Shown here: positions 55,151 to 64,000 of the stretch, one piece after another
How positions within the stretch are numbered: the first letter of the stretch is position 1
How the letters are laid out: the number at the start of each line of letters is the position of its first letter
Source: Sycobia sp. Sy_11
Lineage: Eukaryota > Arthropoda > Insecta > Hymenoptera > Epichrysomallidae
Length of the DNA stretch: 64,000 nucleotides
Assembly: GCA_018907035.1 (NCBI GenBank)
Contig: JACCIC010000167.1
Location: forward strand, 1,240,001-1,304,000
Direction of reading: 5' to 3'
Notes under the pieces: generated by a model
Databases searched by the model: none
What the model was told of the DNA's origin: nothing
The model's input: the letters and a program-made list of their open reading frames with translations, nothing else
Translations under genes and position numbers: made by a program

Positions 55151-55406
55151 CTAATTTATAAAGGTAAAGCGTGTTTATGTTTGTACGCGATAACCGAAAA
55201 AGCTACTGGACCGATTGTTCTGAAATTTGACATATAGATTCTATACTATCTTGGGAAGGACAGTCTATGTTTTTTCTTGAAAATCATTTTACTTTTAACA
55301 ATAAATTAAGTTAACAGTTTTAGTGGTCAGTTTCACCCGCGGCCACTAGGTGGCGTCTTGAATTACGAATATCAACTCAATGTAGTCGGCTTAATGTATT
55401 AATACT

Positions 55407-55411
<5 letters not shown>

Positions 55412-55468
<57 letters not shown>
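55412..55468. repeat. (CT)n microsatellite in Helitron B
   Basis: A pure CT run, equivalent to the (GA)n tract of copy A at 36646-36692. Confidence 0.95.
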
Positions 55469-55474
<6 letters not shown>

Positions 55475-55929
55475 CTCTGTCTTTTTTTCTCCTTCTCTTA
55501 TAAAATGGTTCTGTATGCCAAATCATACTGAATATCATTTGTGACGACAATTATATTTTCGTTTTTATACATTATATTAACTTTAGAATTGTGACAAGAG
55601 ACTGTTTTTTTTCGTTTGAACAAAAGAAATGATTGCAAAATAGGGTTCTTTTACCAACAACCTCGAAACTATATATATAATATATCGTCACTTCTGCATA
55701 AAAAGGAAATATGCATCAGCTGCTTAAAAAATATACTATCACCATAGCATTTTGCTTGAATTTCAGTTGTTATTACTACGAAAAAAATTCACGGTATTTA
55801 ATTAAAAAAACGAAAATAACGAAATATGTAATATATATTATATGTATATTATATTGTACATATTATATATACAGATTTTAAATACGGTTTCTACTGAGAA
55901 ATATTGTATTGGCATGTACGGGCGGTTGA

Positions 55930-56440
55930 TTACGATATCCCGTTGCCTCAAGATGATTTATATATGCAGTTGTGTGTTTGGATGATAGAATGCGATGTCT
56001 AGGTATCTGTGGGCGATTTCTACGGGGAATATTATATTTATTTGATAGAAAATGACGTCCAGATATGAGGAAATCAACTTCTATGGGAAGATTCGTGTTG
56101 AGACGGTACTCTTTCCGAACGACTTCTACGGGGAGTATCGTGTTCAGATAATAGAATGCGATTTCCAGGTGTTTTGGAACGACTTCTATGGGGAAGTTCG
56201 TGATCGGATGGTAGAAGACGATGGCCAGATATGACGAGACGACTTCTACGGGGAGTGTCATGTATAGTTAGTGGAAAACGATGTCCAGGTATCTCATTAC
56301 GCCTTCTATGAAGAGATTAGTATTCTATCATTCGAACACGCACACTCACAGTAAGAGTCGTCCCGGGATAACTAGACATTGTATTCTAGCTCCCCAACAC
56401 ATAGCTCTCTATAACAGTCGTCCCGAGACTTTTCCTATAG
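55930..56440. repeat. Helitron B internal minisatellite, ~60-bp unit
   Basis: Units with ACTTCTACGGGGAGTRTCGT, AGAATGCGATGTCCAGGTAT and CTACGGGGAAG repeat about eight times. It is the reverse complement of the array in copy A. Confidence 0.85.
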
Positions 56441-56543
56441 TCCGAACATGATCCTCTCTGTAAACGTCGTCTCGAGATACTTACACATCTTTTTCTACCG
56501 CACGAACTCGAAAATACAATTTTTTCAATTGAAACCGTATTTA

Positions 56544-56549
<6 letters not shown>

Positions 56550-56602
<53 letters not shown>
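56550..56602. repeat. (TA)n microsatellite in Helitron B
   Basis: A TA run next to GTCGGCAAAATATTAAC; in copy A the equivalent site became the 96-bp palindrome. Confidence 0.93.
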
Positions 56603-56608
<6 letters not shown>

Positions 56609-56824
56609 ATTTGTCGGCAAAATATTAACTTTTTGAAGTGGACGCTACATTGAAGCAGCTTTTTATACAGAAACGACGATAGGTAAATTACGGTCAATTA
56701 TTTATAGAAATATAGATTTGTATATATAAGAGTACTTTTTACTTAGATATTATTGAATTGCTTATGAAATCGATTAAATTATTATCTCGGGCGAAGCCGT
56801 GACCGGGGATGCTAATATATATAT

Positions 56825-57145
56825 GGTGTACAAGTTTCCAGTGTTTTCTCTATAAATGTCAAATTTTATTATGCAAATATGATTGTATATCCTTTATTCA
56901 AAGTATGCTCCGTGAGAAGCTATAACTTTTTCCTATTTTTTTGTCAAATTATGAATTCCGGAAAATTTTCTCATCTTTCGAGCCCGTAAGCATATTGAGC
57001 CAATCTTCGATTCTCCCTACTGACTGAACTGTATTCCCATAAGGCCATGCTGTATTGATTGAAACAACTGATTGTCAGATGTTGCCAAGTATGGACTCTA
57101 TGGTGGTTGAGGCAGAATTTTCAGATTCCTCGGGAAATCTATAAA
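56825..57145 (-). pseudogene. Mariner transposase C-terminal fragment (minus)
   Basis: The minus strand reads LPQPP, stop, SPYLATSDNQLFQSIQHGLM (third Asp region), RKMRKFSGIHNLTKK, then EKVIASHGAYFE. This is a mariner C-terminus followed by a short 3' end. It touches the 3' end of Helitron B. Confidence 0.8.
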
Positions 57146-57570
57146 CAAGGACAGTTTGACTATCATTATTAATATATTATATTATACAGACTGTAAGAGC
57201 GATACAAATAATTATAGATTTATATCGAAACAGTCGACACAAGTACAATTTTTAATTTTAATTTAATAGATTAAAATATGTAAAAACTAACAAGCTACAA
57301 GATAAGATGTCACAGCTGTCCGGAAATTCTGGCTTCTTCGCAACGCGCAGCTACAAGATAAACTCTAATCACAATGTCTGTTTCGAAAGTTCCCATTTCA
57401 TGACATTTAGTTGATTAGTACACAAGTTCTTTTTTATTATTTCTGCAATTTTAATCTCAATTGAAATCATTTTGCTAAGAACTGAAGCTATTGGAGGTTA
57501 AAGAATGTTTCTTTTTTTGATGGGGACATAAGCAAGGACCAAGTCCTGGAATCTTGGATCCAAGAACCAA
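57146..57570. other. Non-coding DNA between two mariner remnants
   Basis: No frames or repeats recognised. Confidence 0.5.
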
Positions 57571-57574
57571 GAGT

Positions 57575-58535
57575 TTTCTTTTAAACTCGACAAAATTTTT
57601 ACCGAAATATTCCAATTGATGCAAAAAGTTTATAGTTATGTTTGCTTATCTCGTATACCAATTAATGCGTGGTTTAGGCGATTCAAAGATGTTAGGAAAG
57701 ATCTCACTAACGTCGAACGTTCGCGTCAGCGAAGAGAAGCGGTAAACGAAAGGAACATTGAGAAAGTACATCGTAAAAGTACGAAATTGGAATTAAATTT
57801 GCCAGCAACATAGATTCCTCGCATTTGGGCCTTCGAAAGGTATGTTCGCAGTTTGTTCCACACAAACTGACTTTGCTCAAAAAGTGCTTCGAACACAACA
57901 TTCTAAAGATCATCACTAGAGAAGCCAGTAAGGACCAAAACTATCTTTATTCTATCGTAACTGATGAAGAGGCATAGTATTTTCAATAAGATTTGGAGAC
58001 CAAACTTCAAAGTGTCGAATAAAAAGATCTCGGTGATCCGAAACTCAAAAAATCGCACTCGGAAAAATCGAAAATCAAAACAATGCTTTTTCTACATTTT
58101 TTTCTACATCTTTTTCTACAATTCCAAGATCATTATTCACCAAGAACTCGTTCCATCTGGTGAAACGATTAATACTGTGTATTATCTTAGTGTTATGAAA
58201 TGTTTTCTTGTCCAAATTCGTCGTATTCGTACAAATTATCATGAAAAGCGAATCCCAACGATCGACATTAGTGACTGATTCTTTTATCAAAACGGTATTC
58301 TAACGGTCAATCACTCACTGTATTTACCTGATATAGATATATATCCTTACGACTTCTATTTATTCGGTAAATTGCATTTAGCGATAAAAGGAAAGGGTTA
58401 CAGTGGCGTCGAGGACATCCGAAAACAATGGCAGCAATTTTGAAGATGATTATGGTGAACGGCATAAAAAAGTCATTTGACATGCTGTTCAAACTTTGTA
58501 TAAGTAAACTTTGTATTGTCTTAGAAGGTAACTAT
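57575..58535 (+). pseudogene. Mariner-like transposase, decayed (plus)
   Basis: The plus strand reads FTEIFQLMQKVYSYVCLSRI followed by PINAWFRRFKDVRKDLTNVE (first helix-turn-helix). The catalytic middle reads QELVPSGETINTVYYLSVMK, and near 58330-58365 YLPDIDIYPYDFYLFGKLHL holds the third Asp region. The first catalytic Asp motif is in a shifted frame near 57950. Many stops. It belongs to another mariner lineage than the MSKFEPS type. Confidence 0.8.
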
Positions 58536-58849
58536 TTTGAAGCAATAAAATAAATTAATAAATATTTTTATCGATCTTACAGTCTTTATAATATTATATA
58601 TTAGCTAAAATAATGACAATCAGACAGTCATTGTTTATATTCACCCCCGTAGAATCTGAAATAAAACTTATTACTACAATAAATTATATCAGAAAATTAA
58701 AAATAAAAATAAAATAAAATTAATAATAAAATAAAATAAAAATAAAAATAAAAATACAATAATAAGTAAAATAAAACGAATAAAAGTACTATTCTATGTT
58801 AGTAAAGGACAATCTGACTGCCCGCACCACTTTAAATTTAGAATTACCT

Positions 58850-58895
58850 TCTTGTCCAACGTTTCGAAACGCTACGGTTCATCCTCAGAAACTAA
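58850..58895 (-). ncRNA. Degenerate hammerhead-like block
   Basis: The minus strand reads CTGAGGATGAACC, GTAGCG, TTTC, GAAAC. Compared with the copies at 49.15 and 50.48 kb, CUGAUGA is disturbed, and stem II has changed from GAGC/GCUC toward GAA/UUC on both sides, keeping pairing. It lies at the same place after the endonuclease. Confidence 0.4.
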
Positions 58896-58918
58896 ACTAA
58901 ATAGAAAAACCCAGCATT

Positions 58919-59479
58919 CTACTTTATATACCCCATCCCCGCTCTAAATTTATTAGTATAACATTTATAGGACCCCTTTATTTCTTTAACATAAATGGGA
59001 AATACAAATTCTATATTTAATAAGGACTGATAAGTGTTGTTCAATTTATTCGGCTCTGACATTAAATTTACATTATTGGGATTCTTCAAATTATTGATAT
59101 TTTCAAGAGTTTCTCTTTTATATTTATTCATTATACCATGTTCCAAAATCTTTACTTTTTCAAAGTCGAAAGAATGTAACAAGTTTAAACTATGTTCTTT
59201 TAGCTTGGATGTACCATTCAAGCTTTGTAAGCTATATTGATGTTCATATATTCTTTGTTTTACGTACCTTCCCGTTGGTCCAATATAATATTTGTCAGAA
59301 TTTTTACAATTTATTTTGTATATTACTCCTGTTTTTAAACATTTACCATAATTGTCTTTACAATTATTCAACAGCTTTCTAATATTGTTATTGTTTCTAA
59401 AGTAAACTTGAATTTTATGTTTTTTAAATGCACTTCTAATTCTTTCGGATAATCTTTTTACATATGGTAATACCACCAT
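58919..59479 (-). pseudogene. Penelope-like GIY-YIG endonuclease
   Basis: An open frame of 186 codons begins MVVLPYVKRLSERIRSAFKK. A Cys-containing linker (NCKDNYGKCLKTG) leads to GVIYKINCKNSDKYYIGPTG and RYVKQRIYEHQYSL, which carry the two Tyr motifs, the catalytic Arg and the His. KVKILEHGIMNKYKRETLE adds the conserved Glu. The frame is intact from its internal Met, but a stop separates it from RT, so the fused protein cannot be made as it stands. Confidence 0.93.
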
Positions 59480-59588
59480 TTAATTATTATTATCTCTGTT
59501 TTCCATATTACGTTCTCTAGTGTTATGATAAATTTGATCCACTTTCTCTGCAATCATTTTATCCACAAAGTCTATTGGATAATCATTG

Positions 59589-60090
59589 TTATTGAACATC
59601 TCTTTCTAATTTTAAATTATCTTTTCTAAAATCCTTGTGTGATAATTTGATTGCTCTGTCGATGACTCCCTTTAGAATACCTATCTTGGTTCCGAATCGA
59701 TGGTATGAGTTTAAATTTAACAACCTACCTGACGATGTAGGTTTTCTGTACCAATTTAATTTTATACTGTTATTACTAACTCTAATATCATTGACGTCCA
59801 AAAAACTTAATTTATTGTGTGATTCTAATTCCGTTGTATATTTAATTCTATCATGGATGGAATAAAAACATCCACCATTTCGTCTACACACCTTTCTGGT
59901 GCAATTATAAAGATATCATCAACATATCTGTCATAGATAATTGGTTCAAAATTAAACTTATTTAATGCAATATTTTCTAATTTTTCCATTACCAAATTAG
60001 CAATCACAGGTGATAAAGGTTATCCCATTGGACAATCATATTTTTGTTCATAAAAATTATTTTGAAAAGATAAAATCTTGTTATTGAAAA
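59589..60090 (-). pseudogene. Penelope-like RT, catalytic box and thumb
   Basis: The frame 59825-60007 has SPVIANLVMEKLENIALNKF (with a stop just upstream) and the catalytic box YDRYVDDIFIIAPE. The frame 59589-59891 has HNKLSFLDVNDIRVSNN and LNWYRKPTSSGRLLNLNSYH, the thumb pattern of Penelope RT. A frame change joins the two near 59860. Confidence 0.92.
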
Positions 60091-60091
60091 C

Positions 60092-60842
60092 TTAATTTAT
60101 TGCCTTTATAAATTCATTTTTTGATAATTTTGTGTGTATGTTAATTTCTGACCATTTTTCTTCTAAAATTCCTTTCAATAAATCTAATGACATATTTGTA
60201 AATAAAGATACTACATCCAATGAAATCATCCTATAATTATTCGGAATATGAATATCTTTAACTGCTTCATAAAAACTCAAACTATCTTTAACATAAGAGT
60301 TTATTTTTTCAACGATCTTAACTAATATATTTGATATAAATCTTGCAATATTATATATTGGAAAATGAATTGATGATATTATTATTCTATAGGTCAATTG
60401 CTCTTTGTGAATTTTGGGCACCCCATAACATTTGTCTATTGTTCCAGTTTCACATTTTAAGTGTTTAAAAGTAATTTCATTAATGTAACATTTATTTTTC
60501 CATTCTTTTACTAATTCTTTCAATTTATTTTGTAACCTATTAATATGAGGATTCTCAATTTTCTTGTAAGTTGTGTTATCCTCTAACATCATTGTAATTG
60601 TATTAATATATTCTTTCTTGTCAGATGCTACTATTACATTTCCTTTATCTACATTTTGGAGTATAATATCTGTCTTCCCTTTTAAGAAATTCTTGGCTGT
60701 TTTGTATTCATCTATGATGTTAGTATTAATATTATTTTGAAATCTATTTTCTTTTTTAAAATTATTAATAACCTTCACTAATGAGGTTCTACATTGTTTT
60801 ATAATATCGTTATTACAACTAACAAACTATTTTCTACGTCAG
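60092..60842 (-). pseudogene. Penelope-like RT, fingers and palm
   Basis: The frame 60092-60778 shows ILQNVDKGNVIVASDKKEYI, CYGVPKIHKEQLTYRIIISS, and NYRMISLDVVSLFTNMSLDL, where LDVVSLFTN is motif A with the catalytic Asp. The motif order and spacing match Penelope-type RT and differ from LTR and R1-type RTs. A stop and a frame change separate it from the YVDD box. Confidence 0.93.
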
Positions 60843-61190
60843 CTATGATTTCCTTAATAGGGAATTTTTATTTGAATAAGATATACCAAATTCTGCACCT
60901 TTTGAAAGGATCTTTACAACTTCTTTAGGAATGGTAATATTTATGAAATTTTTAAACCTATTATTATTATTATTATTATTATTGTTATTATTAGTATTAG
61001 TATTATTTGTTTGAGAATGTTTTATATTTTTTAAATATTCAAATTTACTTTTCAGTTTATTCATTTTCTCGTACTTTATTTTATTCAAGTGTCTGTTTTG
61101 AACTAGGAAGAATTCTAATAAATAAAATAAACTGTCCAAAAAACATTTATTATCTTTTTTTGTCTGAGAACTTTTGAATGTATTTGGCAA
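60843..61190 (-). pseudogene. Penelope-like N-terminal region with poly-Asn
   Basis: A 115-codon frame ends in IPKEVVKILSKGAEFGISYS, a block shared with the remnant at 49.4 kb. Inside is an (AAT/ATT)n microsatellite (about 60960-61000) read as poly-Asn. It is separated from RT by a frame change. Confidence 0.8.
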
Positions 61191-61843
61191 GGACGTGTAT
61201 ATATATAGTACGAGTCACAAGGCACTTTGTACGAATTGTTTTATACACATAGCATTAGGGCGTTCGTACGCAGCTTCTTGTACTCGGTGCCATCTTCCGA
61301 ACCCTTTCCTCACTTATCCACATCGTAAGATTTTCCTCTTTCTTACCGTGCAGCGTCCAGCTGACGAGCATGTACTGGGAGAAAATTCTTTTAAATTTCA
61401 TTTACGAATGAAATTTCCTGTATAAACTTTTACATAGTTATGAATTACACCAATATGTACTATCTCAACTGAATATTAAGTTTTCAAGATTGTTGGGGAA
61501 AATGGAAGAAAGGCATAGGCAAATAGCGCTTTCTATTTCGTTGGAATTTTATGAGTATAATGTGCGCGAGAGACGCAGAGCTAACCCACCGGTCGGTATT
61601 ATACTATCCTCCGCATGTCTTCGCGGTGCAATAATACCATAAACCGGGCTCTCCGGCCGTAATGACCATCAGATGCCGCCCATCTTGTACCGCGCGCATC
61701 AACTTCACGCAACGCACATCTGCCGACTGCCGTTGGATCCCACGCTTTTCTGTCCTGGCTAAATTCCCTCCCTGAAGTATAGGGCGGTCCCCAAATAATA
61801 CTATAGTTCAATATAGATTTGAACTAATTGGTCCCGGACACTT
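61191..61843. other. Unassigned DNA between Penelope and BEL elements
   Basis: TACGAGTCACAAGGC near 61210 repeats a string at 50.74 kb. A minus-strand frame (61599-61811, 70 codons; WAASDGHYGRRARFMVLLHR) has moderate GC content and might be an LTR fragment or decayed gene; I do not recognise it. Confidence 0.35.
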
Positions 61844-62754
61844 TGTTGGCTCGGAGGAAAAACGACGCTCGCGGACGGGCATCAGCGACACTTCTTCTTC
61901 GCTAGTCGCTCGGTACGGTTGGTTTCAATCTTTTCGTCTTAATTGTTTCCGTTGATTTCAATCAGCTCGTGCCGCGTTTCCGCGTGAGATTTCCCGGTGT
62001 AGCCCGTGTCGTCGTTGTGTTCCGTTCGTGTTGTGGATCGATCGGTGTGTGATAAAGCCCGTGTCGTCGTTGCGTTCCGTCCGTCGCGGATTAATCAGTG
62101 TGTGATTGAGCCCATGTCACGGGATAAGTTCGGGCGCTCCCGTGGACAGAGCACAGAGGTTCTGTAGAGATTCGGACACGACGAATCTCTGAGGGGCTTC
62201 CCATCCGGTCCGTTCGAGCCGGTAGCTGCCGTTACCGACAAGGGTTCGCCCGCGCCCAAGACGTTGGGGTCGGTGCGCAGCGTCAGGAGGAAGTGCGGAG
62301 GTTCCCTACCACATAAGTCCTCACCTCGTCGATCAGTTGTGTGGGTGCGCCTACCCTATGTGTGTGTATGGTAAGACAGAGCTCTGTGTGTCGATATTCG
62401 TATTTATTTGTAAAAGTGACCTTTTGCCTCGCGTATAGTCTTTATATTTATTTTGGTACATATATTTATTTATTTATTGTATTTGTAATGCATACCTCAA
62501 ATAGTATTCATAAAGTTTATTTTTGAACTGGCTTTTTCCTCCACTCACTGAGTGGAGGTTTTTTATGCCTTTTTTCTCCTAATAAATCTAATATTTCACT
62601 ATAATTGATTGGCTGTTTTTATTTATTACTAATTTCGAACCCACCTTTAATTATTCATGTACATCACGTTTATACATAAGAATAAACTTTTAAATATAAT
62701 TTATATAAGCTTATTATGAATTAATTACATATCGTATTCAATTATTAGTTAACA
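61844..62754 (+). mobile_element. BEL/Pao element 5' LTR
   Basis: TGTTGG at the start and TTAACA at the end give TG...CA termini around 911 bp. The element's gag follows on the plus strand. Inside are two tandem ~57-bp units starting GCCCGTGTCGTCGTTG (about 62002 and 62058), a 9-bp hairpin followed by T6 (62535-62563) and AATAAA at 62580. The left boundary is inferred from the terminal bases only. Confidence 0.6.
62535..62563 (+). terminator. Hairpin plus T-tract in the BEL LTR
   Basis: CCTCCACTC, ACT, GAGTGGAGG followed by TTTTTT forms a perfect stem-loop, with AATAAA about 20 bases on. It probably belongs to the LTR 3'-end-processing region; calling it a terminator is only by shape. Confidence 0.35.
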
Positions 62755-62763
62755 TTCATTTTT

Positions 62764-62780
62764 TGGTGCCCCGGGTGAGG
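62764..62780 (+). promoter_or_regulatory. Candidate BEL primer-binding site
   Basis: TGGTGCCCCGGGTGAGG begins nine bases after the LTR end. TGG at the start and the position fit a primer-binding site; the tRNA is not identified. An untranslated leader follows to 63196. Confidence 0.5.
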
Positions 62781-63196
62781 AGGTGTGTTCGAATTTAGAG
62801 AAATAAAGCAGGTTTCTTATATAATATTTCCGACGATTCAAAAGGTCACTTGGCATTTGGTCACTCGTATAAAAATTCTTAGCGTACATAACAGTTTGCG
62901 TGTCGATTCTTATTTTATATTTCATGTGAGTGTACTTCGCGAATGATATTTTATATCTGAAGTTTATCTTTATTTATTAAATTAGGCTATTTTAGTTATT
63001 AGACACTATTGGTGTAAATAGATTTACGGTTTTGATTAATTGATATAGAAACATAATTGTTCGTTCGATTCGTAAGTTGGTTATTTTGTTAATTATTAAG
63101 TCTCTTGTTTCACCGCGTACGCGTTAAGGTATTTCCTTTGTTTGTATTGACATAGGTATATAGGTTTATACTATTATATTTCTATTAAGCACCAAC

Positions 63197-64000
63197 ATGC
63201 GTCCAGCGGCTCTTAGAAAGCTTGTAGGCTTGCAGAATGCTCGTTTAACAGAACTGAATGTAACGAATACGCGAATTAAAGGAAAGTCACGCGATACGTT
63301 AAACGCGAGTATTGTCGGATCGCGTCTCCAAGCGGTTCGTGAAATTTGGATTGACGTCCGAGCAACACATGCCGAAATAATAGCTGACAATGAAGCTGTG
63401 ACAGACAGCTATATAACAGACGACATGTTTTCGAAGCTGCAGGCCGCGTACGAAGATACGTTAGATTTTTTACTAACGTTAGACGCCACGTTTGAGAAGG
63501 ATGTTAGGTCGGCTATGGGACACGAAAACGCGCAGGATCCCAATCCTCGCCCTGCTAAGCTTCCCAAATTAGATTTACCACATTTCTCCGGTAAATACGA
63601 GGATTGGGATAGCTTTTACGATCTATTTATATCGCTAGTGCACAACGTGCCGCGTATAGACGACACGACGAAGTTGCACTACCTTAAATCGTGCCTTAAG
63701 GGCTCCGCGGCAGATTTGGTAAAAGACGTGGCAACTACAAGCGCAAACTATGCCTCCACTTGGCAAACATTGAAGGCCCGCTTTTACAACCCGCGTATAA
63801 CGGTCTCAAAGCATTTAAACGCTTTGCTTAACTTGCCGCATTTAAAACGCGAATCAGCGACCGAACTACGGACCTTTACGGACGAAACTCAACGAATTGT
63901 TCGAGCACTGATAAATATGAAAATGCCGGTAGAACACTGGGACATCTGGTTGGTCCACATAATAAGTGCGCGATTAGATTCCGAATCCCGTAAGCTGTGG
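63197..64000 (+). CDS. gag: BEL/Pao gag polyprotein, N-terminal part, open to window edge
   Basis: From the ATG at 63197 (MRPAALRKLVGLQNARLTEL) the frame stays open for 268 codons and leaves the window without a stop. LPKLDLPHFSGKYEDWDSFY followed by DLF is the hallmark of BEL/Pao gag (the DUF1759 domain). LHYLKSCLKGSAADLVKDVA and TWQTLKARFYNPRITVSKHL continue it, and LLNLPHLKRESATELRTFTD matches its end. The absence of breaks, unlike all neighbours, and the presence of LTR, primer site and leader in order suggest a comparatively young copy. Confidence 0.95.
   Translation, partial: MRPAALRKLVGLQNARLTELNVTNTRIKGKSRDTLNASIVGSRLQAVREIWIDVRATHAEIIADNEAVTDSYITDDMFSKLQAAYEDTLDFLLTLDATFEKDVRSAMGHENAQDPNPRPAKLPKLDLPHFSGKYEDWDSFYDLFISLVHNVPRIDDTTKLHYLKSCLKGSAADLVKDVATTSANYASTWQTLKARFYNPRITVSKHLNALLNLPHLKRESATELRTFTDETQRIVRALINMKMPVEHWDIWLVHIISARLDSESRKLW

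Larger units (their letters stand above)
55141..56815 (+). mobile_element. Non-autonomous Helitron, copy B, full length
   Basis: The 5' end has TC...ACTAATTTATAAAGG and CTACTGGACCGATTGTTCTG, the style of insect Helitron 5' ends. The 3' end has TCTCGGGCGAAGCC, GACCGGGG and ATGCTAA (CTRR). The same 3' block is in copy A. Internal parts are a (CT)n tract, a ~60-bp minisatellite and a (TA)n tract. No helicase or Rep coding. Confidence 0.8.
58545..61190 (-). mobile_element. Penelope-like element (minus)
   Basis: In minus-strand order: N-terminal region (60843-61190), RT (59589-60830), GIY-YIG endonuclease (58919-59510), hammerhead-like block (58850-58895) and 3' tail ending near 58550. RT followed by GIY-YIG defines Penelope-like elements. 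It is long but broken by several stops and frame changes. No 5' terminal repeat was found before the AT-rich DNA at 61.2 kb. Confidence 0.9.

Noticed and set aside
50734..61225. Shared ACGAGTCACAAGGC at 50.74 and 61.21 kb as an LTR pair
   Set aside because: Only about 15 bases agree; flanks differ at once.
61599..61811. 70-codon minus frame WAASDGHYGRRARFM as a gene
   Set aside because: Short, unrecognised and lying just outside a BEL LTR; kept only as unassigned DNA.
1..64000. CRISPR array, operon or bacterial features
   Set aside because: No direct repeats with unique spacers of CRISPR size, no ribosome-binding-site-linked gene runs. The content is eukaryotic retroelements and DNA transposons.

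Overview
The window looks like AT-rich, repeat-dense DNA from an insect nuclear genome. An ant or other hymenopteran is my inference, because no host gene is recognisable enough to place it. Nearly everything that can be named is transposable-element debris: degraded copies of at least seven superfamilies, joined end to end, nested or inverted, and separated by (TA)n, (GA)n and (GT)n microsatellites. Only one long frame is clearly open, a BEL/Pao gag that runs off the right edge.

Layout. 1-0.7 kb: R1/Jockey-group reverse transcriptase (RT) fragment, minus. 2.1-4.7 kb: Ty3/gypsy LTR, tRNA-Lys primer-binding site, broken gag and RT remnant, plus. This meets head-on a second gypsy element (gag, leader, tRNA-Pro-like primer site, LTR; 4.7-8.0 kb, minus). 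8.4-16.3 kb: a Ty1/copia element on the minus strand, split in its integrase by a 3.1-kb errantivirus-like element with two 208-bp LTRs and a truncated envelope gene. 16.3-21.1 kb: mostly empty AT-rich DNA with microsatellites and a tRNA-derived SINE. 21.4-24.2 kb: a Penelope-like 3' tail, a gypsy pol fragment and two mariners. 25.6 kb: three tandem 36-bp units carrying NRF1-type palindromes. 26-34 kb: mariners, two halves of copia-type elements in opposite orientation, and a Mutator-like transposase remnant.

35.3-36.9 kb and 55.1-56.8 kb: two non-autonomous Helitron copies in opposite orientation, each with an internal ~60-bp minisatellite. 37-39 kb: GA/GT-rich tandem repeats. 41-45 kb: a minus-strand gypsy element with a 3' LTR. 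45.3-46.6 kb: a nearly complete mariner with perfect 25-bp inverted repeats and a single frameshift. 46.8-47.1 kb: the only candidate host exon. 49-50.6 kb: two Penelope-like fragments head to head. 50.7-55 kb: a gypsy gag region with purine-rich flanks. 56.8-58.5 kb: two mariner remnants. 58.5-61.2 kb: a long Penelope-like element (RT plus GIY-YIG endonuclease), minus. 61.8-64 kb: BEL/Pao LTR, primer site and open gag.

The genes do not form a pathway. The content is a record of repeated insertion, internal deletion and inversion. The points most worth checking are the conserved hammerhead-like motif in the Penelope elements, the paired Helitrons and a 96-bp perfect palindrome in one of them, the inverted copia halves, the truncated envelope gene and the candidate host exon. 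All assignments come from reading motifs by eye; no database search was run.
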